From assembly GCA_947177435.1 (NCBI GenBank), contig CAMWUM010000057.1, positions 1 through 9,186 on the forward strand: a stretch of DNA of 9,186 nucleotides, read 5' to 3'. The position numbers and the translations under genes are program-made. The notes beneath the pieces were generated by a model that saw nothing but the letters and a program-made list of their open reading frames with translations, was not told the origin of the DNA and searched no databases. Origin of the DNA: an uncultured Muribaculaceae bacterium (lineage in GTDB: Bacteria; Bacteroidota; Bacteroidia; Bacteroidales; Muribaculaceae). This document shows, one piece after another, positions 1 through 7,280 of this stretch (its first letter is position 1; each line of letters begins with the position of its first letter).

Positions 1-3
1 TGA

Positions 4-58
4 TTTAGCTTTTGGGGTTGACATTTTATGTTCAGCCATAGGACAATCTATACATTTT
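4..58 (+). promoter_or_regulatory. Weak candidate promoter region upstream of the first gene
   Basis: The 62 bases before the first start are A/T-rich and hold no gene. The known Bacteroidota primary sigma-factor pattern is TTTG, a 19-21 base spacer, then TAnnTTTG. Two imperfect matches can be seen. One pairs TTTA at 4-7 with TATGTTCA at 27-34 (19-base spacer) and would leave a leader of roughly 20 bases. The other has a better -7 element, TACATTTT at 51-58, but lies so close to the ATG at 63 that the transcript would be nearly leaderless. Neither is a full match, and the real promoter could lie upstream of the window. No Shine-Dalgarno sequence precedes the ATG, which fits Bacteroidota habits. 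Confidence 0.25.
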
Positions 59-62
59 ATAT

Positions 63-3000
63 ATGAAAAAACGATTAATTTATCTTTTGGTTTGCATCAT
101 GGCACTGGGCGTATCCGCCTATGCTGTGGCGGATGCCGTCAGTGGCGGCAACGCTCCCCGCACCCGCGAGGAAATCGCAAAACTGCGCGCTTCGCGTCCT
201 CACAAGGCGCAGGACGAATCAAACAAAGCGCCTGCCGCTCGCATCAGTGCCGGTGACAAGCAACTGTATGCTTTCCACTGCTATGCTTTTGACGGATCAC
301 TAACTAATTGGAAGGGTCTGGTCAAGGTTGATGCCGGCTCTCCCACTACTGTAAAGGAGATGCCGGGCGACGCCATCTTCCAAGCCGCCTATATGGGTGA
401 CAAGGCTCTCGTAATACATTATTTCTTCAAAGACTATGTAACTTACGAGGTCTATAATACTTCCGATTGGGAGAAAGTGTCGGGTGTCAATTACGTACGT
501 ACCTCCACTAACATCCTGCCTTATGCGTTGGCTTACGACCATACTACTGATAAGGTTTATGGTTATTTCTACGCTGATGCGTGGAAATGGAGAGAAGATA
601 AGCAGAATCAGTTTGGTTACATTGACCTCTCTAATGCGGGTAATCCCATAGTGATTGTCAATGACAATACCACCACGCTGATGCGCGCCACAACCTTTGA
701 CAAAGATGGCAATATGTTCGGTTTGGCTTTTGATGGAAAGCTTTACTCGATCAATAAATTTACGGGAGAATCCACACCTACCGGTGTAACCGTAAATCTC
801 CATGCCGGTGATGGTGATTTGTCTGTCACTTACAATACATATGGACGTGAGTCTATGTGCTGTGATTGGGAAACGGGTGATTTCTATATCGCTTATGGTA
901 ATGATTATGATGATACTTTCGTTGCAAAGTTCAATCCGACTACCGGCGCCAGCACACTTTTGGCAGATTATGGCTATGATGGCAGTTGGGAGGGCAACGT
1001 CCTCACCGGCCTCTTCTTTGAGCAGAAGGCTACCGCAACCACCAAGGGTACCCCTGAGGTAGTGGCTGACTTTGTGGCTGAGGCTGTCGGCACCGAGCTG
1101 AAGGCCAACGTGACGTTCACCATGCCTGCAGTCGATACTGAAGGCAACGCCATCGATGCCGACCTGACTTGGTCGATTGGCAACGGCGAGAGCGAATATG
1201 CCACCGGCACCGCTCACAGCGGCGAAAAGGTTGAGGCAGTGGTTGAGGTTCCCGCCTCCGGCCGCACCACCTTATACCTGACCACCGCCAACGGCGCGGC
1301 AGTTTCCAACATGGCCAGCGTGAGCGTGTTCATCGGTTGCGACACTCCCAAGATACTTGGCCTTCCCGCTCTGCGCGTCAACGGCCAGCAAGTCACCATC
1401 AGTTGGAATGAAGCAGTGCCTTGCGATGAGGGCAATCTTGACCCACTTACTTACAAGGTGACTCGCCAGCCCGATAACGTGGTTGTGGCTGAGGCATGTG
1501 AGACTAACCGATTTGTAGATGTGCTCGAGTCTGATATCAAGACACAGTACTACTATGAGATCCAGCCTAAGGCTGGCAATATCGAGGGTGAGGCCGTGAC
1601 CTCACGTAAGGCATACGCCGGCACCTACATTGGCCTGCCGCTCAACGAGGACTTCAGTGACGAGGCTATGTTCCTCGAATACCCCATAATCGACGCCAAC
1701 AACGATGACAACTGCTGGGAGTGGTTGGATAGAAACGGCGGCAAGGCAGTATATCCCGCCACGAGCGAGGCTGCTAATGACTACCTGCTCATCGGCCCGT
1801 TCAAGATGGAGGTCGGCACGACTTACTCATTCCATATGAAGGCCGGCGGCCATAGCATCGGCGAGGATATCGCTGTATATGTTGGCACGGATCCTGAGGA
1901 TGTCAACTCGTTCTCTACCCAGCTTGTTGCTCCTACCCGACTGATTGCCAATCAGGGCGACAAGAATTTCGACGTATCGTTTGAGCCTGCCTCCTCGGGC
2001 GACTACTATTTCGGCATCCATGCCTGCACACCTTACGGCTCGAAGTTCATCTATTTATACGAAGTGGCTGTAAAGGCTCTTGGCGGCGATGCACCGGCGG
2101 CCCCCGATAACTTCGACATCGTGCCTCAGGCCGCATCGGCTATCGTCAACTTCACTCTGCCCACCAAGCGCATCAACGGCTCCGACCTCGAGGCGCTCGA
2201 CTCGGCGCTCGTATATCGTGATAACATGCTGATCGGCATTATTAAAGAGGGCGTAGCTCCCGGCGCTGTGATGAGTTACACCGACAATGACGAGGTATCG
2301 CAGGGATATCACACTTACTCCGTGACTTCGGTTAGTCCTGATGGCGAAGGCAAGTACATATCAGGCCAGGTATGGCGCGGCGCTGACGTTCCCGGACGTC
2401 CCACTAATTTCCGTATGTGGGAGGATGCTAACACCCCGGGACTGATGCACGCCACCTTCGATGCTCCCAAGCGCGGCTACTATGGTGGCTACATCAACCC
2501 TGACGAAATCACTTATCTGCTCGACTGGATGGTAATGGGCGGCAGCAATGGCCTGATAGAGCTTGGCCAGGGCACTGAGCACACATTCCAGCTCCCGTTT
2601 GAGATTACCGAGCAGAATATCTTCGCCGGTTCTGTCTATGGCCGCAATGCCAATGGCGCCGTGGCCGGATATCCCAACTGGGCCACCACCACAACTTACT
2701 ATGGCCCGGCCATGCAGCTGCCCGTGCACGACTCGTGGTCTGCTACGGCTAAGAGCGGCGGCTCTTGGAGTGGCCAGGATATCGACGACAACGCTGGACT
2801 TGCCGAAACTTACTGGGGATCGGTAGAGAGCCCCTCGCAGGATCAGGACGGCGGACTGATGGCAATGACCACCACCGTTGAGAACGGAGGCAAGCGCATG
2901 CTTTCGCCTCGCGTGACTATCGCCGGCGCCGATAACCCCACTCTGGTATTCTACTATCGCTACACCGCCCAGGCCACTATGTTCAACCTTGAAATCATGG

Positions 3001-4598
3001 TTGACGGCCAGCCCTTCACCGTGCTCCAGCAGCTCGACTTGGCTGCGGCCAACGCCGGCAAGTGGATACGCATGGAGGTGCCCCTGAGCGCTTATAAAGA
3101 CAGCAAGCATCTACAGTTTGGTTTTGCCGTCCGCGGCCATGTTGGCGAGAACATTGCCATGATTGACAACGTCACTATCTCCGACCTTAAGGACAATGAC
3201 CTCTCGATCGTCACTTTTAGCGGTCCGGTCAAGGTCAACGCCAACGGCGAGGCCAAGTTCTCCATGCTGGTGCGCAACACCGGCAACTCCGCAGTGGCTG
3301 CTAACGATTATACCGTCAATGTATACAAGAACGGCAAGCTGATGGCCGAGGTGGCAGGCAAGGCTATCGGTCTCGACAAAGAGACTTACCTCTATGTTTC
3401 AGATTATCCCACAGTGGCTGATCCAGAGCAGTGCGTCTACTATGCCGAGATCAACTACGCCGCCGACCAGAACGCGGCCAACAACGTATCGGCCTCCGCA
3501 TCGGTGCGCGTGGTAGTCGTCGACTATCCCACCGTCACCGACCTTAAGGGCGAGTTCAACAATGGCGTTGCCCTCACATGGTCTGACCCCGACATGTCTC
3601 AGATACCCGGCGTGGCCAAGACCGAGACGTTCGAATCTTACGACGCGTTCATACTCGACAATATCGGCGAATGGACCGTATATGACGGCGACGGCAAGAA
3701 CACCGTGAAGATGGCCACCACCCTCGGTGTTCTCGACTATCCCCACATCGGCGAGCCCATGGCATGGCAGGTGTTCGATCCGAGCGCTGCCAACATATGG
3801 GGCAATGCCTGGTACGCGCGCTCCGGCTCAAAGATCCTGGCAAGCTTCCAGGCTGTAGAGCCCGGCAACAACCAGTTCAAGTGCGACGACTGGCTCATCT
3901 CGCCCGAGCTCAACGCCACTGAGCAGGTGATCAGCTTCTACTCCCACGCCGGCATGTCGGGCCAGTATTCTCCCGAGGTCTTTGACTTCATGGTATCCGA
4001 TAAGACCAACGCCATCGCTGACTTTACCGTGCTGGCCGCCGACGTCGAGGTGGCTTACACCTCCGACCAGTGGATCGAGTACACCTTCCGCGTGCCCGCC
4101 GGCACCCGCTACTTCGCGATCGTGCACAAGTCGGTCGGCAAGCTCGCCATGCTCGTTGATGACATCACCTACATCCCCGCCGGCAGCGCGCCCGTGCAGC
4201 TTGACCTGTTGGGCTTCAACGTCTACCGCGACGGCCAGCGCATCACCGCTGAGCCTATCGGCGACAACGCCTACACCGACACCGACGTAGAGCAGGGCAA
4301 GGAGTACACCTACAATGTCAGCGCCGTATGGGATAAGGGCGAGTCTCACCTCTCCGACCCCGTGACCATCACCGCCACTTCGTCAATCGACAACGCCACC
4401 ACTTATGATCTCACCATCTCGGGCCATGTCGGCTTCATCCGCATCAGCGGTGGCATCGGCGAGCAGGCTGAGGTTTACAACATGGCCGGCGCCCTCGTGG
4501 CTTCGGTTAAGGCTGAGGGTACTGTCGAAGTGCCTGTGGCCAAGGGCGTCTACGTGGTACGTGCAGGCAGCGCTGCAGCCAAGGTGGCTGTACGCTGA
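63..4598 (+). CDS. Large secreted multi-domain adhesin-like protein (propeller-like, FN3, choice-of-anchor-J, CARDB; putative T9SS tail)
   Basis: This 1511-residue protein is probably exported and surface-attached; its ligand cannot be read from the sequence. The start is supported by an immediate signal peptide (MKKR, hydrophobic core to about residue 19, cleavage near residues 21-25). Residues about 66-318 look beta-propeller-like, with recurring aromatic/Gly strand units such as KVYGYF, GNMFGLAFDGKLYSI and GDFYIAYG. Then follow FN3-like domains (about 330-425 and 426-520), a choice-of-anchor-J domain (523-674, NDYLLIGP at 572), FN3-like domains (677-774 and 775-880), a second choice-of-anchor-J domain (886-1040, ending IDNVTI), and a CARDB domain (about 1045-1152). 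An FN3 domain begins near 1154, is interrupted by a third domain at about 1186-1374 (ETFESYD, CDDWLISP, LVDDITY), and resumes at LLGFNVYRDG up to about 1440. The inserted part resembles the cleaved adhesin domains of gingipains. The last 70 residues (AEVYNMAG, KGVYVVRAG, KVAVR end) look like a T9SS sorting domain. GC content rises strongly from the 5' to the 3' part. First gene of the putative operon. Domain calls are by eye; gene reality is near certain. Confidence 0.93.
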   Translation: MKKRLIYLLVCIMALGVSAYAVADAVSGGNAPRTREEIAKLRASRPHKAQDESNKAPAARISAGDKQLYAFHCYAFDGSLTNWKGLVKVDAGSPTTVKEMPGDAIFQAAYMGDKALVIHYFFKDYVTYEVYNTSDWEKVSGVNYVRTSTNILPYALAYDHTTDKVYGYFYADAWKWREDKQNQFGYIDLSNAGNPIVIVNDNTTTLMRATTFDKDGNMFGLAFDGKLYSINKFTGESTPTGVTVNLHAGDGDLSVTYNTYGRESMCCDWETGDFYIAYGNDYDDTFVAKFNPTTGASTLLADYGYDGSWEGNVLTGLFFEQKATATTKGTPEVVADFVAEAVGTELKANVTFTMPAVDTEGNAIDADLTWSIGNGESEYATGTAHSGEKVEAVVEVPASGRTTLYLTTANGAAVSNMASVSVFIGCDTPKILGLPALRVNGQQVTISWNEAVPCDEGNLDPLTYKVTRQPDNVVVAEACETNRFVDVLESDIKTQYYYEIQPKAGNIEGEAVTSRKAYAGTYIGLPLNEDFSDEAMFLEYPIIDANNDDNCWEWLDRNGGKAVYPATSEAANDYLLIGPFKMEVGTTYSFHMKAGGHSIGEDIAVYVGTDPEDVNSFSTQLVAPTRLIANQGDKNFDVSFEPASSGDYYFGIHACTPYGSKFIYLYEVAVKALGGDAPAAPDNFDIVPQAASAIVNFTLPTKRINGSDLEALDSALVYRDNMLIGIIKEGVAPGAVMSYTDNDEVSQGYHTYSVTSVSPDGEGKYISGQVWRGADVPGRPTNFRMWEDANTPGLMHATFDAPKRGYYGGYINPDEITYLLDWMVMGGSNGLIELGQGTEHTFQLPFEITEQNIFAGSVYGRNANGAVAGYPNWATTTTYYGPAMQLPVHDSWSATAKSGGSWSGQDIDDNAGLAETYWGSVESPSQDQDGGLMAMTTTVENGGKRMLSPRVTIAGADNPTLVFYYRYTAQATMFNLEIMVDGQPFTVLQQLDLAAANAGKWIRMEVPLSAYKDSKHLQFGFAVRGHVGENIAMIDNVTISDLKDNDLSIVTFSGPVKVNANGEAKFSMLVRNTGNSAVAANDYTVNVYKNGKLMAEVAGKAIGLDKETYLYVSDYPTVADPEQCVYYAEINYAADQNAANNVSASASVRVVVVDYPTVTDLKGEFNNGVALTWSDPDMSQIPGVAKTETFESYDAFILDNIGEWTVYDGDGKNTVKMATTLGVLDYPHIGEPMAWQVFDPSAANIWGNAWYARSGSKILASFQAVEPGNNQFKCDDWLISPELNATEQVISFYSHAGMSGQYSPEVFDFMVSDKTNAIADFTVLAADVEVAYTSDQWIEYTFRVPAGTRYFAIVHKSVGKLAMLVDDITYIPAGSAPVQLDLLGFNVYRDGQRITAEPIGDNAYTDTDVEQGKEYTYNVSAVWDKGESHLSDPVTITATSSIDNATTYDLTISGHVGFIRISGGIGEQAEVYNMAGALVASVKAEGTVEVPVAKGVYVVRAGSAAAKVAVR

Positions 4599-4622
4599 TA
4601 AGTCCATTACCAAATTTGTAAA
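4599..4622 (+). other. 24-base intergenic gap, no terminator
   Basis: The gap is A/T-rich and shows neither a hairpin with a T-tract nor a Shine-Dalgarno sequence before the ATG at 4623. It includes a short 8-base palindrome, CAAATTTG, at 4611-4618, which is probably chance. The short gap and shared strand argue that the two flanking genes are cotranscribed. Confidence 0.7.
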
Positions 4623-7280
4623 ATGAGACACAGACTATTTAGTACTATATTGAAAGCAGCGGCCAGCGTGGCCGCTGCTTTCATCGCATTACCGAGCGGT
4701 GCTATGCCGGCCTCCACGCGCCCTGTGTGGATGAGCGATGGGCAGGGTGGATACGTCGAGGTGCTCGTGCACGGCGACGAGCGGTGCCACGCCATCACCA
4801 CTGCCGACGGCACTACGCTGCTGCGTCGCGATGCTTCGGGCCGCCTTACGGCTGCGGGCGCGTTTGACGCCGTGGAGTTCAATGCCCGTCGTGCTTCAGC
4901 CCAGCGTCGAGTGGTTGGCAACGCCACCACGTTTCCTTGCCATGGCCAGCAGCGCGCCATAGCCATTCTGGTGGAGTTTCCATCTACGGCCAAGCACCCG
5001 CAGGGGCGCAGCTTCGAGTCGGAAGACCCCCGCGGGCTGTTTGACCGGCTGCTCAATGCCGACGATTACGCCCACGACGGTGCCACCGGCAGCGTGCGCC
5101 AGTATTTCCGCGACAATTCCAACGGAGCGTTCGACTTGACGTTTGACGTATACGGTCCGGTGGCAATGAGCCAGGATGTGCAGTACTACATCGACGAGAC
5201 TCACTCGTGGCAGATGGTAGAGGAGGCATGCCGAGGTATTGATGCGGAGGTTGACTTCACTAACTATGACCGTGACGCCGACGGCGTGATTGACAACGTA
5301 TATATCTTCTATGCCGGCCCCGGCGCTGCCACAGGTGGCAATCCAGATGATTGCATTTGGCAGCACGCCTCCGACGTGGAGTTGCTTTCTGGCAAGCAGT
5401 TTTTGTTTGACGGCGTGCGGCTCAACCATTACGCCTGCTCTAACGAATACCGAATCATCAAGGACCCCAACACTGCCGAGACGCGCAAGCAGACTGAGGG
5501 CATCGGCACTGTGGTGCACGAATTCAGTCACGTGCTTGGCCTCCCTGACCTGTACGACGTATATTATTACGGCAATCCGTCGCCAGCCGCCTGGGACGTG
5601 ATGGACACCGGATGCCACCTCAACGACTCGCGCACGCCTGCCGCTTACAGCGCGCTTGACCGCATGCTGCTTGGCTGGCTCGAGCCGGAGGACATCGGCG
5701 ACGCACCGCGCACGCTCAGCCTGCCTTCGATAGCCTCAAATAAGGCTTACCGCATAGCCACGTCAGATCCCAACGAATTTTTCCTGCTGGAGAATCGCCA
5801 GCAGACCGGCTGGGACGCCGCACTGCCGGCCCATGGCCTGCTGCTGTGGCGCATCAACTACCAGGCGGACTACTGGACCGCCAATCAGGTGAATACCGGC
5901 AAGGGCAACTCCCACGCCATAGTCGTGTGCGCTGACGGCCATTCGGGTGAAGGCACGTACGAGGGCGACCCGTTCCCCGGCGCTACCGGTTCGACCGGCA
6001 TTACTGACGATGGCTACCCCAATATGCTCAATTCGCATGGCGAGCGCACCAATGCTCCGCTGTCGAGCATCGTGGAGGCCGGCGGCATCATTTCGTTTGA
6101 CGTGTGCCGTGCCGTCACTTCGCTTGATAAGGTGCAGGGGCTGCGCGCCGCCGACGTTGCCCCCACGGCATTTACCGCCGAGTGGGATGCGATACCTATG
6201 TCTCCGGGCTATGTGGTGAACGTTACTACCGCTGCCGGTGTCCCCGTGGGCATATACCAAGACCTGACGGTGGCTGCCACATCGGTGCGCGTGACCGGTC
6301 TCGAGCCTGAGACGGAATACGTATTTACCGTCTATGGCGCGGCCGGAGCCATTAAGGGTGAAGTGTCTGACCCTTGCTCGGTGACTACACCCGCCATGTC
6401 GTTTGTCTTTACCGCTCCGGAGGCTGTTGAAGCCGAGGAGGTAGGGGCCGACTCGTTCAAAATAGCCTGGACGCCGCTTGAGGGCGCTGTGGATTATGCC
6501 GTGAGTGTGCTGACATTGCGTCGCGGCGAAGACCGTATGGCTGCCGCCGACTTCACTGGCGGCATCGAGGCGCTCCCTGCCGGATGGTCCACCAACTGCA
6601 TCTCCACGCTTTCTATAAACGGTTACTATGGCAAGTCGGCCCCGGCTCTTTCGATGGGTTCTGACTACGCCCGCATACAGTCGCCGCTGCTTGCCCACGA
6701 GCTGCTGTCGTTTGAGTTCTGGTATCGTGAGCGCACTCCCTCGGGCCAAAGCAGCATCGCTATTGAGGTGCTTGCAGGTCGCGAGTGGGTCGAGATAGAC
6801 CGCGTGCAGTTGCCCGCCTCGATGCCCTCCGGCCAGACCTACGCGGCGCCGGCCGAGATAATTCCCGAGGGGTCTCTTGCCGTCAGGCTTGTCTACCACC
6901 GCGTGGACAAGGGTACTCTCGCAGTCGATGATGTGAAAATCACTTACCGCGGCGACGACGAGGCATTCCCGATTGAGGGATGGGCCGAGCGCCGCATGGG
7001 TTCGGCCGAAGCGTTTGCCGTGGTCAACGGCCTGGAGCCAGAGACGGATTACTATTGCACGGTGCGCGGCATCGATGCCCAGGGTGCACTCTCGGGTGCC
7101 TCCGACATGGTGCGTGTCACCACGGGCCAGCAATCGTCAATAATAGACGTCGAGGCTGTCGCTCCCGGCGAGCGCCGCATCTACGACCTGCAGGGCCGCC
7201 GCGTCGATCCTGAGTCACTGCTGCCGGGCATATATATCCTCAAAACAGACAAAGAAACGAAAAAACTGATATACAGATGA
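4623..7280 (+). CDS. Secreted M6 family (immune inhibitor A-like) zinc metalloprotease with FN3 domains and putative T9SS tail
   Basis: This 885-residue protein is predicted to hydrolyse proteins outside the cell. The start gives a signal peptide (MRHRLF, Ala-rich core to about residue 23, cleavage near A27 or A30). A pro-region with the M6-typical GDE...DGT pattern covers about 31-100. The catalytic domain runs from about 105 to 495. It contains SVRQYFRDNSNG, a possible calcium loop DRDADGVID (216-224), the zinc motif HEFSHVLGLPD (H299, E300 as catalytic base, H303, D309 as likely third ligand), a Met-turn candidate WDVMDTG (M327), and the family blocks FFLLENRQ, GLLLWRI and GDPFPG. The active site appears intact. 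An FN3 domain follows (about 500-590). A second FN3 begins near 598, is interrupted by a choice-of-anchor-J/MAM-like domain (about 640-776, ending VDDVKI), and resumes to about 837. The tail (IYDLQGRRV, PGIYILK, KKLIYR end) resembles a short T9SS sorting domain. The stop overlaps the next gene's ATG. Substrate unknown; the neighbouring adhesin-like proteins are candidates. Confidence 0.94.
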   Translation: MRHRLFSTILKAAASVAAAFIALPSGAMPASTRPVWMSDGQGGYVEVLVHGDERCHAITTADGTTLLRRDASGRLTAAGAFDAVEFNARRASAQRRVVGNATTFPCHGQQRAIAILVEFPSTAKHPQGRSFESEDPRGLFDRLLNADDYAHDGATGSVRQYFRDNSNGAFDLTFDVYGPVAMSQDVQYYIDETHSWQMVEEACRGIDAEVDFTNYDRDADGVIDNVYIFYAGPGAATGGNPDDCIWQHASDVELLSGKQFLFDGVRLNHYACSNEYRIIKDPNTAETRKQTEGIGTVVHEFSHVLGLPDLYDVYYYGNPSPAAWDVMDTGCHLNDSRTPAAYSALDRMLLGWLEPEDIGDAPRTLSLPSIASNKAYRIATSDPNEFFLLENRQQTGWDAALPAHGLLLWRINYQADYWTANQVNTGKGNSHAIVVCADGHSGEGTYEGDPFPGATGSTGITDDGYPNMLNSHGERTNAPLSSIVEAGGIISFDVCRAVTSLDKVQGLRAADVAPTAFTAEWDAIPMSPGYVVNVTTAAGVPVGIYQDLTVAATSVRVTGLEPETEYVFTVYGAAGAIKGEVSDPCSVTTPAMSFVFTAPEAVEAEEVGADSFKIAWTPLEGAVDYAVSVLTLRRGEDRMAAADFTGGIEALPAGWSTNCISTLSINGYYGKSAPALSMGSDYARIQSPLLAHELLSFEFWYRERTPSGQSSIAIEVLAGREWVEIDRVQLPASMPSGQTYAAPAEIIPEGSLAVRLVYHRVDKGTLAVDDVKITYRGDDEAFPIEGWAERRMGSAEAFAVVNGLEPETDYYCTVRGIDAQGALSGASDMVRVTTGQQSSIIDVEAVAPGERRIYDLQGRRVDPESLLPGIYILKTDKETKKLIYR
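4651..4683 (+). repeat. Perfect 14-bp inverted repeat (hairpin) inside the protease signal-peptide codons
   Basis: The left arm TGAAAGCAGCGGCC (4651-4664) is the exact reverse complement of the right arm GGCCGCTGCTTTCA (4670-4683), separated by the 5-base loop AGCGT. It begins 28 bases into the gene and encodes the hydrophobic Ala-rich core around KAAASVAAAF. The mRNA could form a stable GC-rich stem close to the ribosome loading site, which could limit translation or affect polarity between the first and second genes. No T-tract follows, so it is not a standard intrinsic terminator. The pairing is certain from the sequence; any function is inference, because Ala codons (GCN) and their complements favour such pairing. 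Confidence 0.85.
7231..7280 (+). promoter_or_regulatory. A-rich translation initiation region and ATGA stop/start overlap
   Basis: The protease gene ends with TGA at 7278-7280, while the next gene starts with ATG at 7277-7279, so the two share ATGA. The 46 bases before the ATG are only about 28 percent G+C (13 of 46 by hand count), much lower than the surrounding coding sequence. They encode the Lys-rich end of the protease tail. No Shine-Dalgarno sequence is present. In Bacteroidota, unstructured A-rich leaders typically serve for ribosome entry, and the overlap suggests translational coupling of the two proteins. Confidence 0.65.

Noticed and set aside
18..47. TTGACA at 18-23 with GACAAT at 42-47 as an E. 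coli-type promoter
   Set aside because: The spacing is 18 bases and the -35-like box is perfect, but Bacteroidota primary sigma factors do not use this consensus, and the host looks like Bacteroidota.
300..1217. A 305-codon minus-strand open frame opposite the start of the first gene
   Set aside because: Overlaps the propeller-like region, which has clear secreted-protein character on the plus strand; the antisense product is Ile-rich without recognisable domains.
2361..3110. A 249-codon minus-strand open frame opposite the first gene
   Set aside because: Shadow of a well-supported gene; low-complexity composition and no family motif.
4611..4618. CAAATTTG palindrome before the protease start as an operator
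   Set aside because: Eight bases in an A/T-rich gap is too short and too likely by chance, with no second copy noticed before the other starts.
4651..4683. Reading the 14-bp inverted repeat as an intrinsic terminator of the first gene
   Set aside because: It lies inside the second gene's coding sequence and is followed by TCGCATTACC rather than a run of T, so it is better described as a coding-region hairpin.
5763..7133. A 456-codon open frame on the minus strand opposite the protease gene
   Set aside because: It lies entirely inside the strongly supported protease gene, has no recognisable domain or signal peptide, and has the Arg/His/Gly-rich composition expected of an antisense frame in GC-rich coding DNA with few TTA, CTA or TCA codons.
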